From: Arsukibacterium sp. | Lineage (GTDB): Bacteria; Pseudomonadota; Gammaproteobacteria; Enterobacterales; Alteromonadaceae | Length of the DNA stretch: 64,000 bases | Reading direction: 5' to 3' | Assembly (NCBI RefSeq): GCF_018402695.1 | Contig: NZ_JAGYIM010000008.1 | Location: forward strand, 1 to 64,000 | Part shown: positions 1 to 9,494 of the stretch, in pieces | How positions within the stretch are numbered: the first letter of the stretch is position 1 | How the letters are laid out: the number at the start of each line of letters is the position of its first letter | The notes under the pieces: generated by a model | The model's database searches: none | What the model saw: the letters and a program-made list of their open reading frames with translations, nothing else | What the model was told of the DNA's origin: nothing | Translations under genes and position numbers: made by a program

Positions 1-51
1 GGTGGTAACGCTATGGCCGAAGCATTTAAAGCTGCTCAGAAGCAGGATTAA
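1..51 (+). CDS. rpsA: 30S ribosomal protein S1, C-terminal tail (partial)
   Basis: The window opens inside a reading frame that encodes [16 protein letters not shown] and stops at position 51. This matches the usual end of gammaproteobacterial ribosomal protein S1, the S1-domain protein that brings mRNA to the 30S subunit. The gene is cut by the window edge, so only 16 residues can be seen. It lies directly upstream of ihfB, the standard order in Gammaproteobacteria, and that order supports the call as much as the short sequence does. Confidence 0.85.
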   Translation, partial: GGNAMAEAFKAAQKQD

Positions 52-59
52 TTGCTAGC

Positions 60-87
60 AAAGCAGGGGGCACTTGCCCCTTGCTTT
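60..87 (+). terminator. Rho-independent terminator after rpsA
   Basis: A hairpin pairs AAAGCA-GGGG with CCCC-TTGCTTT about 9 bp after the rpsA stop codon, in the gap before ihfB. The stem is GC-rich in the middle and ends in a T-containing tract. It probably ends most rpsA transcripts, with ihfB also served by read-through or its own promoter. Confidence 0.6.
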
Positions 88-113
88 ATCATTTGGGTTT
101 TGCAGGAGGGTCT

Positions 114-398
114 ATGACCAAGTCTGAATTGATTGAAAAATTAGCAACCGATTTCCCGCATATTCAAGTCAAGGATGTCGAAGCATCTGTTAAAGAAATT
201 CTGGAACAGATGGCCCAATCACTGTCATCGAACGAGCGCATCGAGATCCGCGGTTTTGGCAGTTTTTCACTGCACTATCGTGCTCCCCGTATTGGCCGCA
301 ATCCTAAAACCGGCGATAAAGTTGAATTAGACGGTAAATACGTCCCACACTTTAAGCCAGGAAAAGAATTACGCGATAGGGTAAAAGATAATACCTGA
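114..398 (+). CDS. ihfB: Integration host factor subunit beta
   Basis: This 94-residue protein belongs to the HU/IHF family. The beta subunit pairs with IhfA, binds DNA site-specifically and bends it sharply, assisting recombination, replication and transcription. The flank-binding arm carries the family RNPKTG motif (start of the beta arm), preceded by IEIRGFGSF and followed by a FKPGKELR C-terminus. The frame is open further upstream, but the ATG at 114 has a strong GGAGGG ribosome site at about 105-109 and gives the standard IHF-beta N-terminus [10 protein letters not shown]. Location between rpsA and lapA is the conserved one. Confidence 0.95.
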   Translation: MTKSELIEKLATDFPHIQVKDVEASVKEILEQMAQSLSSNERIEIRGFGSFSLHYRAPRIGRNPKTGDKVELDGKYVPHFKPGKELRDRVKDNT

Positions 399-435
399 TC
401 TCTAATCAGGTCTATTGCAGTACACGGAGAGTCTT

Positions 436-678
436 TTGAGCAGATTACTGTATCTGATACTGATTATTGCTTTTCTGGTAGTAGGTTTTGTGTTTGGTGC
501 GATTAACCAACAACTAACTGATATTCATTTTCTTGTCGTAAAACTGCAATTGCGTGTTGTTGATATTGCCATAATTTTCCTGATAACCGGCGTGCTGTTA
601 GGATTGATAATTGCAGCTTGGTTAAGCATGGCTCGTCGCACCAAAAAATGGCTTAAACCTACCGCAGAGAAAACCTGA
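436..678 (+). CDS. lapA: Lipopolysaccharide assembly protein A (LapA/YciS)
   Basis: This is a small inner-membrane protein of about 80 residues with two hydrophobic segments (roughly residues 3-23 and 43-63) and a basic cytoplasmic tail. LapA (YciS) works with LapB in controlling LpxC turnover and LPS synthesis. The TTG at 436 is preferred because GGAGAG lies a few bases upstream; another in-frame TTG at 415 has no comparable site. Somewhat shorter than the E. coli protein, which has a longer charged tail. Position between ihfB and lapB supports the name. Confidence 0.85.
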   Translation: MSRLLYLILIIAFLVVGFVFGAINQQLTDIHFLVVKLQLRVVDIAIIFLITGVLLGLIIAAWLSMARRTKKWLKPTAEKT

Positions 679-683
679 CTTTT

Positions 684-1817
684 ATGTTGGAATTGCTATT
701 TTTGTTACTACCTGTAGCTGCCGCTTACGGCTGGTTTATGGGTAGAAATAGCGTTAAACATACTGAACTTAAAGACCGTGCCAGCGTCACCCGCAATCTT
801 TCCTCTGGTCTTAATTTTTTACTGACAGATCCAGGAAGACAAGGCCATCGAGCAGTTGCTGGAATTGCTGGATATCGAAGCCGCCACACTATCGAAACCT
901 ATTTAGCCCTGGCGAACTTATTCCGACGCAAAGGCGATTGGGACAAAGCCATCCGTATTCATGAAAAACTGCATCAATTAAAGTTAGCCAAACCACAAGC
1001 TCAACAAATTCAGTACGAATTGGCAAAAGATTATTTCTCTGCCGGTTTGTATGATCGGGCTGAGAGCCTGGCGACCCCCTTGGTTAACACCACCCGTTGG
1101 CGTGAACCGGCGCTGAAACAATTGTTCAGTATTTTTACCGCCAGCCATGACTGGCACAAAGCGCTGTCACTTGAAACTGAAGTAAGTAATAGCCAGTCAC
1201 GTTCTTTAAAAATTGCCCTGGCTAATATGGCTGTTGAAGCGATGCAAGAGCAGCCAGACATTAGGCGTTTACAGCAATTAGTCGATAACAATCCGCTGGC
1301 TATCCGACCACGCTTTACTCAGGCCAAGTTCTATCTGGCACAAGAGCAGCGCGATCAGGCGAAAGCGCCATTGCTGAGTATTATTAAACAAAAACCGCAA
1401 TGGAGTGCTGAAGTTTTGCCTCTGTTACAGCAATGTGATTTTGATGGTGAACAGTGGTATCAGTTACTCAGCCAATTGGCTAATAAACAGCATAATGTCA
1501 CTGCCAGTAGTTTGCTGGCCGACTGGCTGGCTGAGCATGGTTCGCCAAAAGCGGCTGAGCAATTCTTATTAGATAAGCTGCAGCAGCAACCCAGCATCCG
1601 TTTATTTCAAAAGTTGTTACAGGTACGCCAGCATCAATCGACTGCTGCGGCAGAAGCGTTATCTTCGGTCGAAGAGCTGGTACAAGCTTACCTCGCTAAC
1701 AAAGTGTTGTATAGCTGCCGCAATTGCGGTTTTAAAACCCGTCAGCAATACTGGTTATGTCCATCTTGCCAGCAGTGGGAAACTGTAGAACCCATTACCG
1801 GTATTGATGGCCGTTAG
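684..1817 (+). CDS. lapB: Lipopolysaccharide assembly protein B (LapB/YciM)
   Basis: This 377-residue protein has an N-terminal membrane anchor (residues about 1-20), a long series of TPR-type helical repeats, and a C-terminal rubredoxin-like metal site with the pairs CRNC and CPSC about 20 residues apart. In E. coli LapB recruits LpxC to FtsH for degradation and so limits lipid A synthesis. Length and domain order match the family. The gene starts 5 bp after lapA and is clearly co-transcribed with it. The first residues after the anchor differ from E. coli but the TPR region and the zinc site are intact. Confidence 0.93.
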   Translation: MLELLFLLLPVAAAYGWFMGRNSVKHTELKDRASVTRNLSSGLNFLLTDPGRQGHRAVAGIAGYRSRHTIETYLALANLFRRKGDWDKAIRIHEKLHQLKLAKPQAQQIQYELAKDYFSAGLYDRAESLATPLVNTTRWREPALKQLFSIFTASHDWHKALSLETEVSNSQSRSLKIALANMAVEAMQEQPDIRRLQQLVDNNPLAIRPRFTQAKFYLAQEQRDQAKAPLLSIIKQKPQWSAEVLPLLQQCDFDGEQWYQLLSQLANKQHNVTASSLLADWLAEHGSPKAAEQFLLDKLQQQPSIRLFQKLLQVRQHQSTAAAEALSSVEELVQAYLANKVLYSCRNCGFKTRQQYWLCPSCQQWETVEPITGIDGR

Positions 1818-1844
1818 TAATTTACCTGCGTATAAGGAATACCA

Positions 1845-2555
1845 ATGTCTTGTAACACGCCTGTTGTTGTTGCGCTTGACTATGCCAATCAGACTGAAGC
1901 ACTTAATTTAGTGGCCCAACTTGACCCGGCTTTATGCCGTTTAAAGGTTGGTAAGGAGATGTTTACTCATTTTGGTCCGGCCTTTGTCACTGAGTTGCGG
2001 CAACGAAATTTTGACGTTTTTCTCGACCTGAAATTTCATGATATACCTAATACGGTCGCTAAAGCAGTGCAGGCGGCAGCGGATCTTGGGGTATGGATGG
2101 TTAATGTTCATGCCAGTGGTGGCAGTAAAATGATGATGGCTGCACGGGAAGCTATACAGCGTTATGGTATCAATAAACCAAAACTTATCGCGGTAACCGT
2201 GCTGACCAGTATGGAACAAAGCGATTTAACTGAACTGGGTATTAGTCTCACCCCGGCACAGCAGGTACAAAAACTTGCCGCTCTGGCCGCAACAAGCGGC
2301 TTAGATGGTGTAGTATGCTCCGCACAGGAAGCAGTTGCATTAAAACAGCAATTTGGTAATAATTTTCAATTAGTTACTCCTGGAATTCGCCCTGCTAGCA
2401 GCAGCGCTGATGATCAGAAGCGGATTATGACACCGGCGGCAGCAATTAAAGCCGGGGTAGATTATCTGGTGATTGGCCGGCCAATCACCCAGGCCACATC
2501 GCCATTGGTAGCATTACAAGCTGTGGTAAACGAAATTATCAACGCCAGAGCTTAG
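1845..2555 (+). CDS. pyrF: Orotidine 5'-phosphate decarboxylase
   Basis: This enzyme decarboxylates OMP to UMP, the last step of de novo pyrimidine synthesis, as a cytoplasmic dimer with a TIM-barrel fold. The 236 residues match the usual length. The active-site segment [11 protein letters not shown] contains the Asp-Lys-His-Asp cluster, and the phosphate-binding region near the C-terminus reads TPGIRP and IGRPIT. AAGGAAT precedes the ATG. lapB-pyrF adjacency is conserved in gammaproteobacteria. Confidence 0.96.
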   Translation: MSCNTPVVVALDYANQTEALNLVAQLDPALCRLKVGKEMFTHFGPAFVTELRQRNFDVFLDLKFHDIPNTVAKAVQAAADLGVWMVNVHASGGSKMMMAAREAIQRYGINKPKLIAVTVLTSMEQSDLTELGISLTPAQQVQKLAALAATSGLDGVVCSAQEAVALKQQFGNNFQLVTPGIRPASSSADDQKRIMTPAAAIKAGVDYLVIGRPITQATSPLVALQAVVNEIINARA

Positions 2556-2580
2556 CATTACATAACGACAGGAGGTTTTT

Positions 2581-4305
2581 TTGGATGCGATAAACCTCTC
2601 TATTTTGATTGGCGGTTTATTATTTTTCGTCAGTATTATCGCTACTTTAATATCAGCGCGCCTCGGTGCGCCTATGCTGCTGATATTTCTTATTATAGGT
2701 ATGATAGCTGGCGAAGATGGTATCGTCGGCATCCAGTTTGATGATCCCCAAACTGCGTTCCTGATTGGCTCTATTGCTTTAGTTATTATCTTATTTGATG
2801 GCGGTATGCGAACGCATCCGGAGCGTTTCCGGGTGGCATTAGCGCCTGCGTCAATGTTGGCGACGTTGGGCGTAGTCATTACCTGTGGGGTAGTGGGGGT
2901 GTCTGCCGCTTACTTACTAAACCTTTCTTTTGTAGAAGGATTACTATTAGGTGCAATTTTAAGCTCTACTGATGCTGCCGCGGTTTTTTCAATATTCCAG
3001 TCCCAACGACTTAGAATTAAACAGCGGGTCGCCTCGACCCTGGAAATTGAATCAGGTAGTAATGACCCGATGGCTGTTATGTTAACGCTGACCCTGGTAG
3101 GTGTATTAGCCCAGGACACTAAACTGGACTGGATAGTATTAGTTTCTTTTTTGCAGCAGGCCGTGGTGGGTGGCGCCATGGGTTATGGGGCGGGGCGGGT
3201 GTTCGTATTTTTATGCCGAAAATTGCCGTTAAGTTTCGCTTTTTTCCCCTTGCTGGCAGTCGCCAGTAGTATTTTTATTTATGCTGTTACCAACAGCTTT
3301 GGTGGTAGCGGTTTTTTAGCCGTGTATTTAATGGGTTATCTGGTAGGCAATGCCAGATTGCCACAAATTATTCATATCCTTCGAATGCATGATGGTTTAG
3401 CCTGGATCAGCCAGATCAGTATGTTTTTGATGCTGGGTTTGTTGGTCGTACCGAGTAATTTAAAAGAGCATTTAGTTGATGCGTTAATTCTGGCGGGTAT
3501 TTTAATTTTCGTTGCCCGGCCATTAGCCGTGCTCATCAGTTTAATTCCGTTTCGGTTTCCCATTAAAGACCAGGTTTTTATCAGCTGGGTGGGATTAAGG
3601 GGCGCAGTACCCATCATATTGGCGTTGTTTCCCTGGTTGGCTGGTGTGCCTAATGAGCATCTGTATTTTGACGTGGCTTTTGTTGTAGTTATTGTATCGT
3701 TACTCTTGCAAGGCTGGAGTCTGGTACCGGTTGCCCGTTGGTTAAAACTGGAAGTTCCCGGGGAACTGGAGCCGGATCAAGCCATGCCGTTAGATGCGAT
3801 TCCCAGTAAAGATGTCATGGAGGTTTTAGCCTTTACTGTTAAAGATGAATCACCGGTACGAGGCGTTTGCTGGCAGGATTTGAAGTTCAGTGTGCCCGTG
3901 CAGTTTCTGGGTATTATTCGTGACGGCGAGTGGCAATTGCCAGCGAACGAGCCGGTATTTAACAGTCGCGATACCATCATGGTATTGGCAAAACTGAGAG
4001 ATGTCAGAAAACTCAGTGAGATTCTGGCCAGTGAAGCTGATACATCAGGTCTGAGCAACAGCAATTTCTTTGGTGACTTTGTATTAAATGGCGAAGTCAG
4101 CCTTGCCGATTTAGATGCGTTTTATACCATTAATATGGATAACCAAAATAAACTGCAAAGCTTATCATCATATATCAGCGAACGCTTTCACCGACGGGTG
4201 GTTATTGGTGATCAAGTACGGCTGGATCAACTTGTCCTGACAGTGCGGGAACTGGACGAACAGGGTATTATCACCCAGGTGGGTATTAAAGCTGTGGATA
4301 CTTAG
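2581..4305 (+). CDS. cvrA: Potassium/proton antiporter, CvrA/NhaP2 family
   Basis: This 574-residue integral membrane protein of the CPA1 family has about twelve hydrophobic segments in residues 1-400, followed by a cytoplasmic regulatory half resembling the TrkA-C domain seen in CvrA/NhaP2. Such proteins exchange K+ (or Na+) for H+ and help cells cope with alkaline or low-osmolarity conditions. The likely start is a TTG at 2581, preceded by a textbook AGGAGG at 2570-2575. The ATG at 2585 is out of frame. Motifs LSSTDAAAVFS and ESGSNDPMAV are typical of the transport core. Exact cation specificity is not readable from sequence. Confidence 0.88.
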   Translation: MDAINLSILIGGLLFFVSIIATLISARLGAPMLLIFLIIGMIAGEDGIVGIQFDDPQTAFLIGSIALVIILFDGGMRTHPERFRVALAPASMLATLGVVITCGVVGVSAAYLLNLSFVEGLLLGAILSSTDAAAVFSIFQSQRLRIKQRVASTLEIESGSNDPMAVMLTLTLVGVLAQDTKLDWIVLVSFLQQAVVGGAMGYGAGRVFVFLCRKLPLSFAFFPLLAVASSIFIYAVTNSFGGSGFLAVYLMGYLVGNARLPQIIHILRMHDGLAWISQISMFLMLGLLVVPSNLKEHLVDALILAGILIFVARPLAVLISLIPFRFPIKDQVFISWVGLRGAVPIILALFPWLAGVPNEHLYFDVAFVVVIVSLLLQGWSLVPVARWLKLEVPGELEPDQAMPLDAIPSKDVMEVLAFTVKDESPVRGVCWQDLKFSVPVQFLGIIRDGEWQLPANEPVFNSRDTIMVLAKLRDVRKLSEILASEADTSGLSNSNFFGDFVLNGEVSLADLDAFYTINMDNQNKLQSLSSYISERFHRRVVIGDQVRLDQLVLTVRELDEQGIITQVGIKAVDT

Positions 4306-4337
4306 TTACTACAGACTACATTCATTACGCACTGATG

Positions 4338-4952
4338 TCAGATCGATTGCAGCGCAGATAACTCTATTGAATACAATACGATACTATAAGCTCCGCTCCT
4401 TTTATCAGCCAACATCACGCTAACATGGCTAATATCAGCCAACCTAAGCTCGGGTAAATTGGTGACTGTCCGGCCACGGAATTGACCATTAAATGCTGTT
4501 GGCTGAAAATAATAATCTTTCTGGCCTTCAACTGTCTTAAAATTTGCAACGTAGGCCACGCCTTGCGGAATATAGGGCGTTTTCAGCCTTAATTGATACA
4601 AGCGGCCATCAGCAGCAACCGTTAGTTTGACGCTATTAAAACTTTCTGCCGGTAATGGTTTTGCCAAACGAAACTCAGCAGAAGCAAAACCACCATTATT
4701 TGCCAGTGATAAATTGCCAGAAAAACGCAGACCAGCAGGTTCAGACAACATCGCTAAGCTACCGTCTGAGCGGCCACCCATAACGGTATCGTGGATAAGC
4801 TGCACTGTGCTGAAATGCGCTGAATTATGAAACTGCAGAACTTCGCCACCCAACAATGCTGTAGCTGCCGATTGTTTCAAAGGAGCTGCTCCAGTAGTCA
4901 TCGCACTGGCACCAAATAACGTGATAATGGCATAAGCTAAATAATCTCGCAT
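4338..4952 (-). CDS. CIA30 family exported protein
   Basis: This 204-residue protein has an N-terminal hydrophobic segment ending near AAP, probably a signal peptide. A CIA30/NADH:ubiquinone intermediate-associated 30 domain follows, recognisable by HDTVMGGRSDG and LRFSGNLSLANNGGFAS. In bacteria the function of this beta-sandwich domain is not established; it may bind carbohydrate-like or lipid ligands. It is convergent with the antiporter gene. The Tn3-family transposon lies about 100 bp upstream of its start, so its promoter may have been cut from more distant upstream sequence. Confidence 0.8.
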   Translation of the reverse strand: MRDYLAYAIITLFGASAMTTGAAPLKQSAATALLGGEVLQFHNSAHFSTVQLIHDTVMGGRSDGSLAMLSEPAGLRFSGNLSLANNGGFASAEFRLAKPLPAESFNSVKLTVAADGRLYQLRLKTPYIPQGVAYVANFKTVEGQKDYYFQPTAFNGQFRGRTVTNLPELRLADISHVSVMLADKRSGAYSIVLYSIELSALQSI

Positions 4953-5051
4953 CGTTAACTCCGCTGCTTTAAGCCGGCAATGAGTTTCTCCGGTATTTAA
5001 TTACTGTACGCGCAGAATCTCGCTATAGATCGTAAGCGGCCAAATTGTCTT

Positions 5052-5056
5052 TATAA
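5052..5056. repeat. Target site duplication, left copy (TATAA)
   Basis: TATAA directly precedes the left end of the transposon and is repeated directly after its right end at 19622-19626. A 5-bp duplication is the signature of Tn3-family insertion. Its perfect match suggests the element arrived as one unit and has not since been rearranged at its ends. Confidence 0.9.
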
Positions 5057-5095
5057 GAGGGCCCGACGGGATTCTGAATTTTTTTCACAAAAAGT
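5057..5095 (+). repeat. Left terminal inverted repeat of the Tn3-family element
   Basis: The sequence starts GAGGGCCCGACGGG and runs to CACAAAAAGT. Its reverse complement at the right end (19584-19621) is identical except for one missing C in the CCC near the outer tip. TnpA binds such 38-bp ends. The tnpA stop codon lies three bases inside this repeat. Confidence 0.92.
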
Positions 5096-5098
5096 GAT

Positions 5099-8000
5099 TC
5101 AACTATCTGTATTTCTTGAAATATTAAGATGAAAATCCAATGGTTCTATCGGTCTGTTGATGTCAATGTTGTAATCTCCAAACCGGTTAATATAGGACGT
5201 CCAATACGGAGCGAGACATCCCAGTAATTCGGGAGTAATTTCATGCCCTTCGGCTGTTAACTGCTTCAATACTTGCGTCATTTTTGCCGTGGTATACAGA
5301 ATTACCATGTTGGCCACCAGCTGGTTATACTTGACGACTTTTTGCTGCTCATAGCGAATATTTTCGGCAATGATGCGCTCGCCACCAAAGAACAACCATC
5401 TTTTATACTGGTGGAACTCTTCTGTTTTATTGGTTTCCGCGTGAATGGTCTGACGCATGACAGGATTATCAATGTAGTTCAGCAGAAATATGGTCCGTAC
5501 GACTTTCCCCAGCTCCTTAAACGCAAAATACAGCTTATTCTTACGACTGTAAGTGCCTAATCGCTTCAATAGCGTTGAAGGAGTGATCCGCCCAAGTTTA
5601 ATGGACACCATCACTCTGAGCATATCTGGCAGGTATTTTCGGATCAGCTCAAAGTCGATGTTGCCGGTAAATAAGTCGTCTATATGTTGGTATTTTGCTT
5701 GTTTATCTGGCCGGAAAAATTTTAAGTCATGGATATTACGGATCCGGGGCATTAGCTTGATACCGAGTAAGTGTGATAATCCAAACACGGTATAGCTTTG
5801 GGCATGGGTATCCCCATGAAGGGTATCAGGCTGGATATCTGACTCATTTTTTTGCAGCGCGTCCAGGATATACACCCCCTCATACGTGCCGCAGGGAATA
5901 AAGTGGCTAAACAGCGCAATATAAGTGTCTGACACGTGATAATAACCTATACCGCCATAACCACCATAGCGAATATGGTACTGGGACATCATGTTCTGCT
6001 CGTACAATTCCCACTTCGTGCCATCGGCTGAAGCATGGCTACCGTCGCCCCAGAATTTTGGCAAATCAAACTGATTGTATGCATTGATCACTTTTGTTAG
6101 TGCTTTATCCAGTTTGCTTTCGCTTACCTGCTTAATGTTTAGCCAGGCGATTTGTCGCGGGCTTAACCCTTTAATAGAACGTGCGGTTTGTGTCGGCCCC
6201 AGATTACAACCGTAACAAAATAAGGTGGCGATAAACCGATATTGCGGATTGTCCAGCCGGCTTTTATTGCCAGAGTGCGGATAGACAATTTTGTGAAGAT
6301 CTAACCAGTGCTCGGTATCTGTCAGGATATCAACGATGCTGGTGGTGTCCATTTTGTTACTGATCAGCTCCTTTAACGCTTCAACCTTATTATCCGGACG
6401 TTCCCGCTTGGTTTTTTTCAGGCTTAGCCGGCCCGACTTTATCGTGGCACTGTCATTACCGGGAAAGCGCTCGTCGACCCGCAGTGCGGTTTCAGTAAGC
6501 CGGGTTTTGAGTAACTCAATAAATTCATCCGGCTGGTTAACGGGCAGTTCGATTTCCTGGGCATAACGGTCAATCTCCTGCTCGTACTCCTCCACCGTGA
6601 CGAATTCTTCCCGATGATCGTAGTACTCTTGTCCATGCAATACATGTACATCCCCCGAATCCAACTCCTGCTTCAGTAAGGTCCAGATAGCCAGCTCCAG
6701 ATATTTGCGGTGGTACTTAACCTCTGAATCATCTTTACCTGGCGGCAGCTTTATCAGCTTGCTCCACTGTGCCGGAAACAACGCCGTTGGATCCGCGTCG
6801 CAGAACGACAACACCTGATGCGCCGGCACAAACTCTTTGTGGCTGTTCCGCAAGGAAAGCAACAAACGGAGCAACTGGATAGTACTGTCATCACTGGTTG
6901 CGCTCTGAAGTTGCAACACATCCAGACAGCGGTACATCAGCCCCCGTTTGATTCTGTAGGGGGTCAGTAAAAAGGGATAAAAGTTATTGCCGGAGTAAGC
7001 AAGATATTCGTCGCACCGGGCCAGTAATACATCGCTACTCGGATTAAGGGCATCACCCACGGCGCTCAGCCTATCCAATTCGGAGCCGTTCTGGTCATAC
7101 GCGACCACCACGGCACGTAACGTTTGAATAAGCTGATTGACCTTTTTCTGCTGCTGCAGAATGTATTCTTCCAGATTTTTCTGAGCCAGGTTTTCCATCT
7201 GACGCAACATCCGGATCAGCATGTTGGTTACATCATCCAGCGCTTTACCTTTCTGGCCGCGGATCAGCAGTACAGCCAGAGCATAGCGCTTGGTGGGCTT
7301 TAGCTCACGCATTTCCTGTATATCTAAGGCCTGTGCTTCGGTCAGGAATTGCTTGAGTTTGACCGCGGGGATTTGCACCTCCGGCATGATGTCTGACAAG
7401 CTCAGCAGCCATCCGACATGCTGCAGATAAAAGTTGATCTCTTTAGCACCCGGCTTTTTGGGTTCACGTTTAAGCTGTTGCCAAGCACTGTAATTTTGCT
7501 CGGTATCTTTCTGCAACAGGGTATCAATGTGCTGCCGTGCCTCAGTACTGAGTCCTTCAACGATGGATTCAAAATAAGCTGTATTAACCTGATTGCGAAT
7601 AAGCCTGGCGATCCGCTGCAGCTCAGAAAAACCGGGCAGTTCAAAGCAGAAGCGAACGAGCTCCTCAAGCATGACATTGATGATGTCGGCGACATTGTCC
7701 TTGGTCTGCGCTGCCTTTCTGGCAACATCCATCAGCCACTGTTGGTGTTCGTCTGTGTAACGCCGTACACCTCTGGCATTGCGGATATCCTCCAACTGTT
7801 TAAACCGTGCCGCTGACTTGTTATATGTGGCCCATTCCGGCTGTAACGGTAAGCTGTTTACTCCTGAGAACTTCATCAGATAACGGATTAGCGGTAACGG
7901 AAAGTCTTTGGGAACAACAAAATATCCCATGCGCTGGAATAATTTCAGATGAATGAGAAAGCCGAGCCGGTGCAAGGGCTTGCGGTAGGCACTTGCCCAA

Positions 8001-8128
8001 CTAAGCTCCAATTCTGTCGGCCGATAATGCTTTTCAAGCAGCCTGGCGCTGTATTGTGAATCGAGTACCGGGTACGCTGTATCCTGATAGCCGCTCTGCA
8101 TCCGTTGCAAACTCCCTATTAATCCCAA
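5099..8128 (-). CDS. tnpA: Tn3-family transposase
   Basis: The DDE transposase of this replicative transposon is about 1000 residues, the normal size for the family, with the N-terminal DUF4158-type region and the C-terminal catalytic domain. Catalytic residues are visible as the Asp of SADGTKW (about residue 701), the Asp of HGDTHAQS (about 773) and the Glu of NKTEEFH (about 903), counting from the upstream start. Two starts are possible: TTG at 8128, overlapping the upstream recombinase, or ATG at 8101, which has AGGGAG upstream and looks better. It overlaps the recombinase gene and is probably co-transcribed with it. No frameshift is seen, so the element may be active. Confidence 0.95.
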   Translation of the reverse strand: MGLIGSLQRMQSGYQDTAYPVLDSQYSARLLEKHYRPTELELSWASAYRKPLHRLGFLIHLKLFQRMGYFVVPKDFPLPLIRYLMKFSGVNSLPLQPEWATYNKSAARFKQLEDIRNARGVRRYTDEHQQWLMDVARKAAQTKDNVADIINVMLEELVRFCFELPGFSELQRIARLIRNQVNTAYFESIVEGLSTEARQHIDTLLQKDTEQNYSAWQQLKREPKKPGAKEINFYLQHVGWLLSLSDIMPEVQIPAVKLKQFLTEAQALDIQEMRELKPTKRYALAVLLIRGQKGKALDDVTNMLIRMLRQMENLAQKNLEEYILQQQKKVNQLIQTLRAVVVAYDQNGSELDRLSAVGDALNPSSDVLLARCDEYLAYSGNNFYPFLLTPYRIKRGLMYRCLDVLQLQSATSDDSTIQLLRLLLSLRNSHKEFVPAHQVLSFCDADPTALFPAQWSKLIKLPPGKDDSEVKYHRKYLELAIWTLLKQELDSGDVHVLHGQEYYDHREEFVTVEEYEQEIDRYAQEIELPVNQPDEFIELLKTRLTETALRVDERFPGNDSATIKSGRLSLKKTKRERPDNKVEALKELISNKMDTTSIVDILTDTEHWLDLHKIVYPHSGNKSRLDNPQYRFIATLFCYGCNLGPTQTARSIKGLSPRQIAWLNIKQVSESKLDKALTKVINAYNQFDLPKFWGDGSHASADGTKWELYEQNMMSQYHIRYGGYGGIGYYHVSDTYIALFSHFIPCGTYEGVYILDALQKNESDIQPDTLHGDTHAQSYTVFGLSHLLGIKLMPRIRNIHDLKFFRPDKQAKYQHIDDLFTGNIDFELIRKYLPDMLRVMVSIKLGRITPSTLLKRLGTYSRKNKLYFAFKELGKVVRTIFLLNYIDNPVMRQTIHAETNKTEEFHQYKRWLFFGGERIIAENIRYEQQKVVKYNQLVANMVILYTTAKMTQVLKQLTAEGHEITPELLGCLAPYWTSYINRFGDYNIDINRPIEPLDFHLNISRNTDS

Positions 8129-9360
8129 TAACGTCCAGTCGCCGGCTCTGTTAGGGTTATCTCAATCATGCATTGATGATCCTGAGCCATGTGATACAGA
8201 GTGGCCAGTAAATCATCAATACGTTCATCCAGATGCGCGTCATCCTGTGTGGCAAGTGTCAATCGGTAACGATGGTTTGTTTCGTCAATACATTCTGCCT
8301 GCAAGGGCTTGAGACAGAAACGGTCTATTTTCTGGCGGACTTTGACAGGATCACGGCTATTTTTATGGTACCGCTGCAGACTATAGTGAAGTTCAAGCTC
8401 GTGGGCCGCCAGGAGTGCACTGATCGATTGCGGCTCGACAGCTTCAACACTCTGTAAGAACGGGTCCGGACTATCGATATAGCGCATCGCAGAATTCAGA
8501 TCTTTCCATCCCACGTACTCCATCAACGCTTTTAGGGACCAACCACTTTGGCCTGCCCATGTAGCAAAACCTCGACGTAAAGAATGTGCACTGTAATTGT
8601 CCACATCAATGAGCCCGGCCCGGGAGAAGATTTGACGCAACAGCGGAATAATGTTGTTGGCCGTCAACGCGGTTTGACTCAAATGTCCCCAGCGGCTAAT
8701 GCCACGAAACACCGGGCCCTGGGTTAACCCGGAGATCTCCAGATACCGCTCCAGTGCGCGTACCGGACATAAACGTGCCAACGCAGGCAGACGGTATACT
8801 TCCCCTCTGTTCGAACGGTCGGCTTTACTTCGGCGAAGATAGATCTGCATGCCTTCGTTTGTAGCCAGCGAAATGTGTTCTACCTCCATCCGACACAGCT
8901 CGTCTCCTCGAAATCCGCGCCAAAATCCGACCAGAACTAATGCTCGGTCCCGACACGTTCGCAACAGCAATGGCTGATCATTAACCCGGATGGCCAAGGC
9001 CTCACTTGCGTCTAACGAATGGCTGATTTGAGTGAGCGCATCCAATTGCAGAGGTTTAGCCTGCTTTTCTCTGGCCGGATGTAATTCGCGGATCCCTTTT
9101 AGTACTTTTCTGACCATCGGGGATTTCGTCGGATCGGCAAACCCCTGTTGCCGGTGCCAGGCAGATAACCCTGAAAGGCGCTGTTTGAGGGTATTAAACG
9201 ATAAAGTAACGGCATACTTCGCCAGGTAGCGGCAGATCTGCGTACTGGTGGTCGGCAGAACGCCGCCAAACTGGGTTTCAAAATGCTCCACGGCAGCCTG
9301 ATAGCTGCGTCGGGTATTGTCCCGTGTCGCAGCCTGTAAATACTGATCCAGGGTATTCAC
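8119..9360 (-). CDS. tnpS: Tyrosine recombinase, cointegrate resolvase (TnpS-like)
   Basis: This 413-residue protein is a tyrosine site-specific recombinase. The catalytic set is visible: Arg in GFRGDEL (about residue 150), HSLRRG (about 259), a Trp in VGWKD and the nucleophile Tyr in AMRYID (about 294). An N-terminal SAM-like core-binding domain precedes it. After the catalytic part there is an unusual extension of about 110 residues rich in charged residues. In Tn4651-type elements TnpS joins a partner protein, TnpT, to resolve cointegrates; the divergent KfrA-like gene here fits TnpT. The gene symbol is by analogy of layout, not by close sequence comparison. Confidence 0.85.
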   Translation of the reverse strand: MNTLDQYLQAATRDNTRRSYQAAVEHFETQFGGVLPTTSTQICRYLAKYAVTLSFNTLKQRLSGLSAWHRQQGFADPTKSPMVRKVLKGIRELHPAREKQAKPLQLDALTQISHSLDASEALAIRVNDQPLLLRTCRDRALVLVGFWRGFRGDELCRMEVEHISLATNEGMQIYLRRSKADRSNRGEVYRLPALARLCPVRALERYLEISGLTQGPVFRGISRWGHLSQTALTANNIIPLLRQIFSRAGLIDVDNYSAHSLRRGFATWAGQSGWSLKALMEYVGWKDLNSAMRYIDSPDPFLQSVEAVEPQSISALLAAHELELHYSLQRYHKNSRDPVKVRQKIDRFCLKPLQAECIDETNHRYRLTLATQDDAHLDERIDDLLATLYHMAQDHQCMIEITLTEPATGRYWD

Positions 9361-9494
9361 TGCATCTACGCTTAGAATTGATTGTTTTTTATGCGGTGTA
9401 CTCTACAGCGTTGCTCATGCGTTTCGCAAGTATCCCTGCTCCAGAACGTGCAATTACGTACCCCGGAAAACCTGATTTAACCGAGTTCAGCGCT

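Noticed and set aside
1031-1291. Minus-strand ORF inside lapB
   Set aside because: Shadow of the lapB coding frame; no ribosome site and no protein-like features.
2514-4064. Minus-strand ORFs inside the CvrA-like gene
   Set aside because: These are antisense shadows of a well-supported gene.
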